A stretch of DNA of 64,000 nucleotides from contig CAJBKE010000002.1 in NCBI GenBank assembly GCA_903953565.1, positions 1 to 64,000 on the forward strand, written 5' to 3'. Below the pieces are notes generated by a model. That model had not been told where the DNA came from, searched no databases, and saw only the letters and a program-made list of their open reading frames with translations. Each line of letters opens with the position of its first letter. Positions within the stretch are counted from its first letter, which is position 1. This document shows, piece by piece, positions 54,023 to 62,260 of the stretch. A program made the position numbers and the translations under genes. Source of the DNA: an uncultured Verrucomicrobiota bacterium (GTDB lineage: Bacteria > Verrucomicrobiota > Verrucomicrobiia > Chthoniobacterales > JACTMZ01).

Positions 54023-55195
54023 ATGAGTCCCGCCGAATCCCTCGAAATTCTTTGCCGCGGTTGCGCGGAAATCATCAGCCGCGAAGAGCTGAAGAAAAAA
54101 TTGTCCGCCGGGCGTCCGCTCCGCGTCAAATTGGGCGTCGATCCGACGGCGCCGGACATTCACTTCGGTCATACCGTCGGATTGCAAAAGCTGAGGCAAT
54201 TCCAGGATCTCGGGCACGAGGGAATTCTCATCATCGGTGACTTCACGGCCATGATCGGCGACCCGAGCGGCCGCTCGGCCACACGCCCTCAACTGACCCA
54301 CGAGGACGTCATGGCCAACGCCAAGACTTATCAGGAGCAGGCCTTCAAGGTGCTCGATCGCGCCAAGACGAAAGTTGTCTTCAACGGGGATTGGTTCAAG
54401 AAAATGACCTTCACCGACGTGATCAAGCTGAACAGTCGCGTGACCTTGCAGCAGATGCTGCAGCGGGAAGATTTTCGCGAACGCATGGACAAGTCATTGC
54501 CCGTCCGTGCCCATGAACTGCAATATCCGATCATGCAGGGATGGGATTCGGTGGTGATTCAAGCCGACATCGAACTGGGCGGCACCGACCAGCTTTTCAA
54601 CATCATGGTCGGGCGCGATCTGCAGAAAGAGGAGGGACAAGAGGCCCAAGTGGCCATGATGCTTCCCATCCTCGAGGGACTTGATGGCACGCAGAAGATG
54701 AGCAAGAGCCTCGGCAACGCCATCGGGGTGAGTGAAGCGCCCGGAGAAATGTTCGGCAAAGTGATGAGTATCTCCGACGACTTGATGGCGCGTTGGTATG
54801 GTCAGTTGCTGGGCCGCGCGGTCGAGGCGGATGCCCATCCCATGGCCGCAAAGAAAGAATTGGCCCGCTCGCTGGTCGAACGATTCCACTCATCCGACGC
54901 AGCCGGCCACGCTCTGGCCGAATTCGAAAAGCGCTTCAGTGGACGCGATCTGGAAAATGCAGAACTGCCGTCGTTCGCGCCGTCTGCCCCCTCGCTCGAC
55001 GTCATCACCGCCGGCACTGAGGCCTACGTGCAGTGTTTCGGACAGACCAAATCGCGCGGCGATGTCCGGCGATTGGTCGTGCAGGGCAGCGTGCAATGGC
55101 GCGGGGAAAAAGTGACGGACCCCAAAGCCGTCCTCGATCTTTCCCAGTCCGGCATTCTGCGCTTGGACAAAACGCGCGCGGTAAGGGTGGGGTGA
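54023..55195 (+). CDS. tyrS: Tyrosyl-tRNA synthetase
   Basis: A 390-residue class I synthetase. The HIGH-type motif is DPTAPDIHFGHTVGLQKLRQ and the KMSKS motif is DGTQKMSKSLGNAIGVSEAP. The tyrosine pocket region is HELQYPIMQGWDSVVIQADI. The C-terminal S4-like RNA-binding domain begins near residue 325 (GDVRRLVVQGSVQWRGEK). The form is the TyrS2/TyrZ-like branch rather than the E. coli form. The ATG at 54023 follows the exported protein gene by 4 nt. Confidence 0.95.
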   Translation: MSPAESLEILCRGCAEIISREELKKKLSAGRPLRVKLGVDPTAPDIHFGHTVGLQKLRQFQDLGHEGILIIGDFTAMIGDPSGRSATRPQLTHEDVMANAKTYQEQAFKVLDRAKTKVVFNGDWFKKMTFTDVIKLNSRVTLQQMLQREDFRERMDKSLPVRAHELQYPIMQGWDSVVIQADIELGGTDQLFNIMVGRDLQKEEGQEAQVAMMLPILEGLDGTQKMSKSLGNAIGVSEAPGEMFGKVMSISDDLMARWYGQLLGRAVEADAHPMAAKKELARSLVERFHSSDAAGHALAEFEKRFSGRDLENAELPSFAPSAPSLDVITAGTEAYVQCFGQTKSRGDVRRLVVQGSVQWRGEKVTDPKAVLDLSQSGILRLDKTRAVRVG

Positions 55196-55204
55196 ATCCA
55201 AGCT

Positions 55205-55271
55205 TGTAGCGGCGGTCTATGACCGCCGGGTCCTTTTCGAACGGCACCGACGGTCATAGACCGCCGCTACA
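55205..55271. repeat. T-family repeat, copy T9
   Basis: TGTAGCGGCGGTCTATGACC at the left pairs with GGTCATAGACCGCCGCTACA at the right. It begins 10 nt after the tyrS stop, and its terminal CTA is the TAG stop of the convergent YkgJ-like gene. Confidence 0.8.
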
Positions 55272-55707
55272 AAATGGAGGAAATTGCCGCGGGTAGCGCG
55301 CGGGGACCATCGCCGCCGAGTTGTTCATCGATTTGCTCGAGTCGGCGGATGAGGTCGATCACCTCGCGCCGCGCGTAGGGTCCGCCGGCGGCGGCGCAGA
55401 AATGGGTGCGGCAGCCGAAGGGGCGGTCTTCGTAGATGAGGCAGCGTGAAGTCTGGGGGTCGAGCATCGGACAGGCACCATCATCGCGCGATGGAAGAGC
55501 TTTGCGTCCGGTGGCTTTCCATGCGCGGGCGGCGAGTAATGCCTCACCTCGGGTCAGATACGGGGTTTTGCCGGTCAGCTTGAAATGACAGCACTGCGTG
55601 CGGAGTTCGCAATTTCGCTCGATCGGGCGCGCGGCGAGGTCACGGTAAACGGCGCGGACTTCGGCGAGTGCGGCGGACAGCGAAGTCCGCCCTCCAGAGG
55701 AGTGCAT
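55267..55707 (-). CDS. YkgJ-family cysteine-cluster protein
   Basis: A 146-residue protein. The Cys cluster is CELRTQCCHFKLTGKTPYLT, then CPMLDPQTSRCLIYEDRPFG and CRTHFCAAAGGPYARREVID. This is the CxxxxCC...C...C pattern of YkgJ (UPF0153), thought to bind zinc or an Fe-S cluster. The ATG at 55707 lies 1 nt after the FKBP stop, so the genes are adjacent and co-directional. The TAG stop comes from repeat T9. The partner relationship with the Cys/His-rich FKBP is suggestive but unproven. Confidence 0.82.
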   Translation of the reverse strand: MHSSGGRTSLSAALAEVRAVYRDLAARPIERNCELRTQCCHFKLTGKTPYLTRGEALLAARAWKATGRKALPSRDDGACPMLDPQTSRCLIYEDRPFGCRTHFCAAAGGPYARREVIDLIRRLEQIDEQLGGDGPRALPAAISSIL

Positions 55708-55708
55708 G

Positions 55709-56239
55709 TCAGTGGCAGCCGCAACCGCCGCTGTTGCCGCCGCAGCAACCATCATCTTCGCCGTGCGAATGCGCGTGGTGGACGTGGCCGTGGGCAATTT
55801 CTTCCGGGGTGGCGGGACGCACATCCCGGACGGTGACATTGAAGGTCAGTGTCTCCCCGGCCAGCGGATGATTGGCGTCCACCGTGACGGTGTCACCATC
55901 CACTGCGACCACGACGACATTGTCAGCGCCATGCTGGCTGGTGGCGCGGAAACGCATACCGGGTTTGATCTCGGCGCCTTCGGGGAAAATGGAGCGATCG
56001 ACTTTCCCCATGCGCTGCTCGTCGCGCAGACCGTAGGCTTCGACCGGAGGAACGATGACGTCCAGTTGGTCGCCGGACGCTTTACCCTGCAGAGCTTTTT
56101 CGAGGCCCGGTATAATGCTCGCGTAGCCGTGGACATAGGCCATGGGCTGGCCCCCTTGGGTTGAACTGTCGAGAAGCTCTGAGCGGCTGTTGCGGACTTC
56201 GTAGTCAAAGAGAACGGCGTGGTCTTTGGAGATTTTCAT
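55709..56239 (-). CDS. slyD: SlyD-type FKBP peptidyl-prolyl isomerase
   Basis: A 176-residue FKBP with the insert-in-flap domain. It shows YASIIPGLEKALQGKASGDQ and VPPVEAYGLRDEQRMGKVDR, the SlyD-type FKBP core. The C-terminal tail is rich in His and Cys (HGHVHHAHSHGEDDGCCGGN, then GGCGCH), like the nickel-binding tail of E. coli SlyD. It folds proline-containing substrates and can bind metal. The YkgJ-like gene follows after 1 nt. In E. coli SlyD supports hydrogenase maturation; no hydrogenase genes are in this window. Confidence 0.92.
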   Translation of the reverse strand: MKISKDHAVLFDYEVRNSRSELLDSSTQGGQPMAYVHGYASIIPGLEKALQGKASGDQLDVIVPPVEAYGLRDEQRMGKVDRSIFPEGAEIKPGMRFRATSQHGADNVVVVAVDGDTVTVDANHPLAGETLTFNVTVRDVRPATPEEIAHGHVHHAHSHGEDDGCCGGNSGGCGCH

Positions 56240-56245
56240 TTGGGA

Positions 56246-56332
56246 TAGTGTTCGGGTTTCAGTGTTCGTTGATGGTCAGTTCGGAAGGAGAGAAGTAAAC
56301 GCCCCAATGGCTTTGCTGAAAACTGTAAACTG
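56246..56332. repeat. CTGAAAAC/GAACACTGA-type low-complexity repeat
   Basis: GTGTTCGGGTTTCAGTGTTC and, later, GCTGAAAACTGTAAACTGAG match the strings at 5126 and 16064. They lie between the DUF3820 gene and slyD. Confidence 0.5.
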
Positions 56333-56382
56333 AGCCGAGTCTGCGAGACGGGCCCGAGCCAATCAGTGAAAACACCGATCCG

Positions 56383-56604
56383 CTATTTGCGGAACGGCGC
56401 GAAGGCATGATCCGCACCCTGGCGTTTGGCCTCCAGGACGATTTGCAGCAACCGCCCGAGATCGCCCGACGGCCAACCCTTCTGCTCGAACCAGCAAAGG
56501 TATTCGGCCGGCAAATCATAGAGTTTGCGTCCCGAGAATTTCCCGAACGGCATGGTCCAAGTGCGCAGCTTTTCCCAATCGGCGGCGGCTTGCACGGGGT
56601 CCAT
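56383..56604 (-). CDS. DUF3820-family protein
   Basis: A 73-residue protein with the DUF3820 signature: TMPFGKFSGRKLYDLPAEYL followed by CWFEQKGWPSGDLGRLLQIV. The family is small, soluble and of unknown function; members have been linked by annotation to quorum-related regulation, which is not well supported. From the ATG at 56604 the length matches the family. It is upstream of slyD on the same strand, with about 140 nt between them. Confidence 0.8.
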   Translation of the reverse strand: MDPVQAAADWEKLRTWTMPFGKFSGRKLYDLPAEYLCWFEQKGWPSGDLGRLLQIVLEAKRQGADHAFAPFRK

Positions 56605-56710
56605 GGGAGCAGCATGAGGCGAAGATTGGGGATTTGAAATTTCAGATTTGGGATTGGTGCAGATCAGGGGATTCAAAATTTCCGATTTGAGAGGGGGGCG
56701 GCGAGGTGGG

Positions 56711-57595
56711 ATGGTGGCACCTATGCCCGAGTTCGCCGACGATCCCTCGAACACTCCCCACGACGACCTGCATTACCGCGAATACAAAATCCTCCTGCGT
56801 CCGGAGCGTTTCACGTCCCCGCAGGCCTTCAAGGACTTTTGGCACGTGGTGAAAGGAGTGGCGGGGGAGAATGATGTCCGGATCGAGGAGGCGGAAAATG
56901 CCTTCGTCAATCAAGTCCGCGAAGTGCTCTTTTTCGACACGCCGGCTTACGATCTCTACAACAACCATTTTATCGTCCGGTTGCGCACGCTTTACCACGA
57001 TGGTTGGCCGATGGGGACGCCGGAGCTGACCGTGAAGTTTCGTCATCCGGAGCTGGAGAGAGCGGCCGCCGTCGATATCCGCCCCGCGCTCGCCGGGGAG
57101 ACCCGGATCAAATTCAAACAGGAGCTGCTCCCGCTCAAAAACCGCCTTGGCGATATCCGTTCGATCTACTCCCACAACTCGGTGCTGGCCTTGCCCCGCG
57201 AGGCGATGAACTTCGCCTTGGAAAACATCACCCACGCTTTTCCGGCTTTCCGCGAAGTGGAGGCGAAGGGAACGGGGCCGATCGCGCTGGTCAACGACAT
57301 GGCGGTCGAGGAGGTCCAGGTGAACGTCGGGTTGACGCACTTCGGTCATCACTACAACGGCAAGACCACGATCGCCGTGTGGCGCAGTCGCAAGCTCGAG
57401 ACGCCGGTCTGCGGGGAGTTTGCTTTCCAGTGCAAATTCAAAAAGTCCGACGACTTGCATCCGGATACGCTGGCCAAGGCGGATGCCTTTCACAAAGAGC
57501 TGCAGATGAAAGCGGCGGACTGGGTGCTGCTCGGCACGACGAAGACAGCGATGGTCTACGGTCTGGGCAACAAAACTGTGGTCAATCATGAGTGA
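56711..57595 (+). CDS. CYTH-like domain protein
   Basis: A 294-residue protein from the ATG at 56711. The layout resembles the CYTH / triphosphate-tunnel fold: an N-terminal Glu-x-Lys strand (LHYREYKILLRPERF), then VLFFDTPAYDLYNNHFIVRL followed by RT, TPELTVKFRHPELERAAAV and, later, RIKFKQELLP and TIAVWRSRKLE. CYTH enzymes act on triphosphates (adenylate cyclase class IV, thiamine triphosphatase, polyphosphate polymerase). It overlaps the first chrA gene by 8 nt. An in-frame ATG at 56723 is an alternative start. I am confident of neither substrate nor activity. Confidence 0.6.
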   Translation: MVAPMPEFADDPSNTPHDDLHYREYKILLRPERFTSPQAFKDFWHVVKGVAGENDVRIEEAENAFVNQVREVLFFDTPAYDLYNNHFIVRLRTLYHDGWPMGTPELTVKFRHPELERAAAVDIRPALAGETRIKFKQELLPLKNRLGDIRSIYSHNSVLALPREAMNFALENITHAFPAFREVEAKGTGPIALVNDMAVEEVQVNVGLTHFGHHYNGKTTIAVWRSRKLETPVCGEFAFQCKFKKSDDLHPDTLAKADAFHKELQMKAADWVLLGTTKTAMVYGLGNKTVVNHE

Positions 57596-58148
57596 AGCGG
57601 TGCCCCGGGTTTCGCTGGCCAAGATCTTTGCGGTCTTCGCGCTGATCGGCGTGACCAGTTTCGGTGGCGGCATCGTGGCCTACCTGCGCCGCGCCCTGGT
57701 GGAGAAGGAGAAGTGGCTCGATGACGAGTCGTTCATGGCGGCGTTGGAAATTTCACAGACGCTGCCCGGTCTGAATTCGACCAACATGAGCGTGATTGTC
57801 GGACGAAAGTTGCGTGGCGCGCTCGGTGCGCTGGTCGCCGTGCTGGGTATGGTCTTGCCCGGTGCGGCCATCGTCACCGCGTTGGGCTTTGCCTACGTGG
57901 CGCTGCGGCATGATCCGAAGATCGCTATGGTCCTGACCGGCGTGGCCGCGGCCGCGGTGGGGCTGCTTTTGCAGGTCACACTGAAGATTGGCTGGAAGCA
58001 GCTGATGCGTCCGCAAGACCTGGTCTTCGTCATCGCCGTTTTCGTGGCGGTGGGGCTTTTGCATATTTCCATGGTCGTCACTTTGGTCACGTTGGCACCG
58101 ATCGCCATTTGGATGTATCGGCCGCGCGCGGAGAAAGAAGGGGCATGA
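57588..58148 (+). CDS. chrA1: Chromate transporter, N-terminal half (short-chain ChrA)
   Basis: A 186-residue protein of the short-chain CHR family with about six helices. The conserved opening is FALIGVTSFGGGIVAYLRRA, then WLDDESFMAALEISQTLPGL followed by NSTNMSVIVGRKL. Members usually act as a pair of homologous halves. It starts 8 nt before the end of the CYTH-like gene and overlaps the second half by ATGA. Chromate is the assigned substrate of the family; sulfate or another anion is possible. Confidence 0.9.
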   Translation: MSEAVPRVSLAKIFAVFALIGVTSFGGGIVAYLRRALVEKEKWLDDESFMAALEISQTLPGLNSTNMSVIVGRKLRGALGALVAVLGMVLPGAAIVTALGFAYVALRHDPKIAMVLTGVAAAAVGLLLQVTLKIGWKQLMRPQDLVFVIAVFVAVGLLHISMVVTLVTLAPIAIWMYRPRAEKEGA

Positions 58149-58690
58149 ACAAGATTGTCGAACTGATCAACACGTTCGCCCTGCTTTCCCTGCTCGCGGT
58201 GGGCGGCGGCACGGCGGTGCTTCCCGAAATGAAGCACGATGCGGTGCAGGTGCATCACTGGGTGACCGACACGCAGTTCGCCCAGATCTACAGCCTCGGC
58301 CAGCTCGCGCCGGGTCCGAACATGACCTGCGTCATCCTCATCGGCTACGAGGTGGCCGGTGTGGCCGGGTTGGTTGCGGTGTTGGTCGCCTTTTTCTTTC
58401 CCGCGTGTCTTCTTTGTTATTTCGTCAGCCAGACTTGGGATGCGGCCGCCGGATCACCCTGGCGGAGTGCCGTGCAACGCGGCATGGCTCCGATCGTCAT
58501 CGGCCTCATGCTCGCCGGTTGCTACGCGCTGGGCAGAACGGCAACCCTCAATCCGGCCAAAGGATGGGATTTCAATCTGATCACTCTCGGCATCGGCGTC
58601 GCCGTGGTGGTGATCCTCAGCACGACGCGCATTAATCCCGCGCTGACCATTCTTGCCGGAGGCGTGGCGGGATTTTTTCTGCTGGGGTGA
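58145..58690 (+). CDS. chrA2: Chromate transporter, second half (short-chain ChrA)
   Basis: A 181-residue protein with the ChrA motif LAVGGGTAVLPEMKHDAVQV, then WVTDTQFAQIYSLGQLAPGP followed by NMTCVILIGYEVAG. It has about six helices. The ATG at 58145 overlaps the stop of the first half. Together the two proteins would form the anion exporter as a heterodimer, in contrast to the single long-chain ChrA of Pseudomonas. G5 repeat follows after 2 nt. Confidence 0.9.
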   Translation: MNKIVELINTFALLSLLAVGGGTAVLPEMKHDAVQVHHWVTDTQFAQIYSLGQLAPGPNMTCVILIGYEVAGVAGLVAVLVAFFFPACLLCYFVSQTWDAAAGSPWRSAVQRGMAPIVIGLMLAGCYALGRTATLNPAKGWDFNLITLGIGVAVVVILSTTRINPALTILAGGVAGFFLLG

Positions 58691-58691
58691 G

Positions 58692-58766
58692 GGAAGGGCG
58701 GGGCGTCCCGACCCGCCGTGGTTGTTGGTGTGATTTCGGCGCGTCGAGGACGCCGCGCCCTACCGG
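58692..58766. repeat. G-family repeat, copy G5
   Basis: GGCGGGGCGTCCCGACCCGC at the left and CGTCGAGGACGCCGCGCCC with CTACC at the right. It fills the gap between convergent chrA2 and the permease gene and ends 3 nt before the permease stop. Confidence 0.65.
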
Positions 58767-58768
58767 TC

Positions 58769-60055
58769 TTACTCGTAGCGCAGGGCACTGACGGGATCCA
58801 TGCGGGCGGCGAACCAGGCAGGAATGACCGCGGCCACCGTGCAAATGGCGAAGGCGCTCGCGCATATGATGGCGATATCCGAGGGCACGATTTCCGCGGG
58901 AATTTCGGCGAACTGGTAAATCGACTGCGGAAAAATCTCGACCCCGAGAACGCCGGAGAGCCATTGGCTCACCTGGTTGCGGTATTGCACGAGCCAGATG
59001 CCGGCGGCCAGTCCGATGAGGGTGCCGAAAATGCCGACCACGATGCCTTGTCCGACAAACACCCCGATGATTTGTCCGGTGCGGGCCCCGAGCGCCTTGA
59101 GGATTCCGATCTCGCGCGTCTTCTGCACGGTCACGGTGATGAGCGTGTTCATGATCCCGAAGGCGGCCACGATGACAATGAAGAGCAGAATGAAAAACAT
59201 GACATTGCGCTCCATGTGGATGGCCTCGAACAGTTCGCGGTTCATGTCCATCCAAGTCGAAACCCCCAAGGCGGGATCAATGCGGCCCTCCATGCGCGCA
59301 CGGACGGCCGCGGCTTGGTAGGGGTGCACGGTTTTGATGGTCAGTCCGTGCACGCCGTCACCCAGTCCGTATAGCTCCTGGCCGATGTGCAGCGGCACGA
59401 TGAGGAATTCGGAGTCGTAGAGGTAACGTCCGGAGGAAAAGATGCCGGTCACGGTGAGTTCGAGAGGCAGGATCATTTCGCGCAACTCGCCGGCGGGTTT
59501 GGTTTTGTCCCCGCTTTTTTCCAGGTCGTTGATCGTGTCGACAATTTCCTCGAGGTTGCCCGGCGAGTAGATGGTGATGGTATCGCCGACGCCGACTCCG
59601 AGGATGCCGGCAAGAGCGGACCCGATGACCGTCTCATTGCCATCGAGCTTCATGGAGCCGGCAACGATGAAATCCTGCAGTGCGGTGACATCGCGTTCGG
59701 ACTCGGGGTCGATGGCGCGGATCTTCGGAGCGAGGCGGCGTCCCATGAACTCGGCCAGCACGGGCCCTTGCACGAAGGGGGCGACGCCGGTCACACCTTC
59801 GACGGCACGGATTTTTTCCGCTTGTCCCGGCCAATCCAAGAGAATGGTTTCCCCGCCGGCCACGAGGTGGGCGTCGAAACCGAGCACTTTGCGCCGCAGT
59901 TCCTGCTCGAAACCGGTCATGACCGAAATGACCAGAATCAACACCATGATTCCCAGCGTGACGCCGAGAATGGAGATCACGGTGATCAGACTGAGGAAGG
60001 TCCGCTTCGGCCGCAGATAGCGCAGCGCGAGGAAAAGGCTGAAGGGCTTGGTCAT
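58769..60055 (-). CDS. LolC/LolE-type ABC transporter permease
   Basis: A 428-residue permease with the four-helix MacB/LolCE arrangement. The first helix is RTFLSLITVISILGVTLGIM with VLILVISVMTGF. The long periplasmic domain (about residues 50-270) follows, and then three helices: NVMFFILLFIVIVAAFGIMN, IIGVFVGQGIVVGIFGTLIG and VPSDIAIICASAFAICTVAA. The EIGILKALGARTGQI loop is the coupling segment that contacts the ATPase. In Gram-negative bacteria LolCDE extracts lipoproteins for transfer to LolA. No ATPase is adjacent; the nearest is at 23980-24645. Confidence 0.9.
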   Translation of the reverse strand: MTKPFSLFLALRYLRPKRTFLSLITVISILGVTLGIMVLILVISVMTGFEQELRRKVLGFDAHLVAGGETILLDWPGQAEKIRAVEGVTGVAPFVQGPVLAEFMGRRLAPKIRAIDPESERDVTALQDFIVAGSMKLDGNETVIGSALAGILGVGVGDTITIYSPGNLEEIVDTINDLEKSGDKTKPAGELREMILPLELTVTGIFSSGRYLYDSEFLIVPLHIGQELYGLGDGVHGLTIKTVHPYQAAAVRARMEGRIDPALGVSTWMDMNRELFEAIHMERNVMFFILLFIVIVAAFGIMNTLITVTVQKTREIGILKALGARTGQIIGVFVGQGIVVGIFGTLIGLAAGIWLVQYRNQVSQWLSGVLGVEIFPQSIYQFAEIPAEIVPSDIAIICASAFAICTVAAVIPAWFAARMDPVSALRYE

Positions 60056-60170
60056 CGTAAAGTTTTCGGGGTTTTCAGGTAGCCGGAAGCAAGAGGGAGT
60101 CTTCCGCAGGTGGCGGTTGGAAGCAAAGGATTTGCTCGCGGACCGACGGATGGTGTTTTATGGGCACTCT

Positions 60171-60920
60171 ATGAGCAAACCATTCGAAGGACAGGTGGCA
60201 GTGGTGACCGGAGCGGGACGCGGGATCGGCGAGGCGATCGCCAAAAACCTGGCCGACAAAGGCGCAAAAGTCGCGGTGATCAGCCGCACGGAGTCCAATG
60301 CGGGCAAGACGGCCGAGGCCATCAATGCGGAGCACCCCGGTGCGGCCAAAGCCTATGCGGTCGACGTGGCAGACTTTCAGGCGGTGCAGGAACTGGCCGA
60401 CACCATTTTCAAGGATTTCGGCAAAGTGGACATTCTGGTCAACAATGCGGGAGTGACGCGCGACGGCCTGAGTATGCGTATGAGCAGCGAGGACTGGGAT
60501 GTCGTCGTGGACACCAACCTCAAGGGTGCCTTCAATTTTATCCGCGCCGTGCAGCGCCCCATGGCCAAGCAGCGCAGCGGCCGCATAATCAATATCAGCT
60601 CGGTGAGCGGCATCATGGGCAATGCGGGCCAGGCGAATTACGCCGCGAGCAAGGCGGGGTTGATCGGTCTGACCAAAACGATCGCGCGTGAGTTGTCCGG
60701 CCGCGGAATCACGGTGAACGCGGTTGCTCCCGGATTTATCGAGACGGACATGACCAATGTGCTGCCCGAAAGTATCCGCACGGCGGTGGTTGAGCGCATC
60801 CCGCTCGGGCGTTTCGGAGCCCCGGACGACATTGCTGCAGCGGTGGCCTTTCTTGCCGGCGCCGAGAGCGGTTACATCACAGGCCAGACCCTTGTCGTCG
60901 ACGGCGGGATGGTCATGTAG
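60171..60920 (+). CDS. fabG: 3-oxoacyl-ACP reductase
   Basis: A 249-residue SDR, the FabG of fatty acid elongation. The cofactor motif is AVVTGAGRGIGEAIAKNLAD, and VDILVNNAGVTRDGLSMRMS is typical of FabG. The catalytic Ser-Tyr-Lys are in INISSVSGIMGNAGQANYAA and SKAGLIGLTKTI. The end (YITGQTLVVDGGMVM) is canonical. It is followed by sixA after 2 nt. No fabD, fabF or acpP is adjacent, so it is not in the usual fab cluster. FabG is the best fit but a close paralogue cannot be excluded. Confidence 0.9.
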   Translation: MSKPFEGQVAVVTGAGRGIGEAIAKNLADKGAKVAVISRTESNAGKTAEAINAEHPGAAKAYAVDVADFQAVQELADTIFKDFGKVDILVNNAGVTRDGLSMRMSSEDWDVVVDTNLKGAFNFIRAVQRPMAKQRSGRIINISSVSGIMGNAGQANYAASKAGLIGLTKTIARELSGRGITVNAVAPGFIETDMTNVLPESIRTAVVERIPLGRFGAPDDIAAAVAFLAGAESGYITGQTLVVDGGMVM

Positions 60921-60922
60921 CC

Positions 60923-61396
60923 ATGCTGCTTTGTTTGCTTCGTCATGCGGAGGCCGAAGTGCTGGCCGCGAGCGACCGGGCCCGCCGCCTCACTTCCAAG
61001 GGCGAGGAGCAGGCGGAGCGGGTCGGGAAATTTTGCCGCAAACAGGAGATCGTTCCCGCGGTGATTTTGACCAGCCCGGTGACGCGTGCCCTGCAAACGG
61101 CAAAGCTTGTCGCGAAGAGTCTCGCCGATGCGGAACTCATCGAAGTGCCTTGGGCGCAATGCGGCATGGACCCGTGGGCGGCGATGGATGAGCTGAAGGC
61201 CTATGCCAAACTTCCGTCGGTCATGCTGGTCGGGCATCAGCCGGACCTCGGTGCGTTGGCCGCGGTATTGCTCGGAATGAACAACGTGCAGCATTTGCAC
61301 GTGCGCAAGGCGTTGTTGATAGGAATTGATGCGTCGCACGGTTTGTCGACGGGGGCAGGCGTGCTGGAGTTTTTCGTCCCGGTGAAGTTAATGTAA
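60923..61396 (+). CDS. sixA: SixA-type phosphohistidine phosphatase
   Basis: A 157-residue histidine phosphatase. The catalytic Arg-His is in LLCLLRHAEAEVLAASDRAR, with TSKGEEQAERVGKF after it, and the second His is in SVMLVGHQPDLGALAAVLLG. The LTSPVTRALQTAKLVAKSL stretch is also a SixA signature. SixA removes phosphate from histidine in phosphorelay or PTS proteins. It starts 2 nt after fabG and probably shares a transcript. Confidence 0.9.
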   Translation: MLLCLLRHAEAEVLAASDRARRLTSKGEEQAERVGKFCRKQEIVPAVILTSPVTRALQTAKLVAKSLADAELIEVPWAQCGMDPWAAMDELKAYAKLPSVMLVGHQPDLGALAAVLLGMNNVQHLHVRKALLIGIDASHGLSTGAGVLEFFVPVKLM

Positions 61397-61429
61397 CGCG
61401 CCAGAGGCGCGTCCCTGGAGCATGGTGCG

Positions 61430-62260
61430 GTGAGGATGAAAAAGATGATCGATCTGCAGGCGACTTTGGCGTGCGGGCAGGTTTTTCACTGGACCGATCG
61501 GGTCGATGGTTCTTGGGAGGGAGTCGTGGACGACCGCTTGGCCGTGGTCCGGGAGGGTGGGGGGCGATTGGTCGTCGTGGAGGGCGATGCGGAGTTCTTG
61601 GGTGACTATTTTGCCCTCGATGACGACCTGGACGAGATTTACGGGGGATTTCCCGGGGATCCGACCATGCTCGCGGCCTTGGACTTTTGCCGGGGTCTGC
61701 GGATAATCCGCCAACCAACGTGGGAGTGTCTGGCCACGTTCATCACGTCCTCAATGAAGCAAGTCGCTCACATAAGACAGATGTCATTCGCGCTGCGCGC
61801 GCGTTTCGGTCTCGCCGTGCGCGGGACCGAGTGGCGCACTTATCCGACCGCGGGGAGTCTGGCCGCGGCTTCGGAAGACGAATTGCGTGCCTGCGGTCTC
61901 GGTTATCGCGCCAAAAATCTCCGGGCCACCGCGCAGCGCGTTGCTTCGGGGGAGGTGGACTTGGAAGCGTGGCGGGACCTCGATGACACCGCTTTGCGTG
62001 AGGCCCTCTGCACGCTGCCGGGTGTCGGACGCAAGGTTGCCAACTGCGCGATGCTCTTCGGCTACGGGCGCCTCGGAGCTTTTCCGGTGGATACGTGGAT
62101 CGCGCGCATCATGCGCAAAAATTACTGGCGAGGGCGCGCCAAACCCACCCCGCTGGCGCTGGAGCGGCGCTTGGCCAAACGTTTCGGTCCGCACGCCGGC
62201 TACGCGCAGCAATATCTTTTCCATCACGCACGAATGGCGCAACGGAGGGCGGCGGCATGA
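61430..62260 (+). CDS. OGG1-like 8-oxoguanine DNA glycosylase/lyase
   Basis: A 276-residue DNA glycosylase of the eukaryote-like OGG1 branch of the HhH-GPD family. The N-terminal domain has LACGQVFHWTDRVDGSWEGV with VDDRLAVV, like the OGG N-domain. The HhH motif and catalytic Lys are in LCTLPGVGRKVANCAMLFGY, and the catalytic Asp is in GRLGAFPVDTWIARIMRKNY. It excises 8-oxoguanine opposite cytosine and nicks the strand. Its stop overlaps the start of the TonB-like gene (ATGA). The use of an OGG1 type rather than MutM alone is a notable choice. Confidence 0.88.
   Translation: MRMKKMIDLQATLACGQVFHWTDRVDGSWEGVVDDRLAVVREGGGRLVVVEGDAEFLGDYFALDDDLDEIYGGFPGDPTMLAALDFCRGLRIIRQPTWECLATFITSSMKQVAHIRQMSFALRARFGLAVRGTEWRTYPTAGSLAAASEDELRACGLGYRAKNLRATAQRVASGEVDLEAWRDLDDTALREALCTLPGVGRKVANCAMLFGYGRLGAFPVDTWIARIMRKNYWRGRAKPTPLALERRLAKRFGPHAGYAQQYLFHHARMAQRRAAA

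Noticed and set aside
60171-61396. fabG-sixA-OGG1-like-tonB as one functional system
   Set aside because: The genes are close, but their roles (fatty acid synthesis, phosphorelay, DNA repair, transport) are unrelated and simple co-transcription explains the layout.
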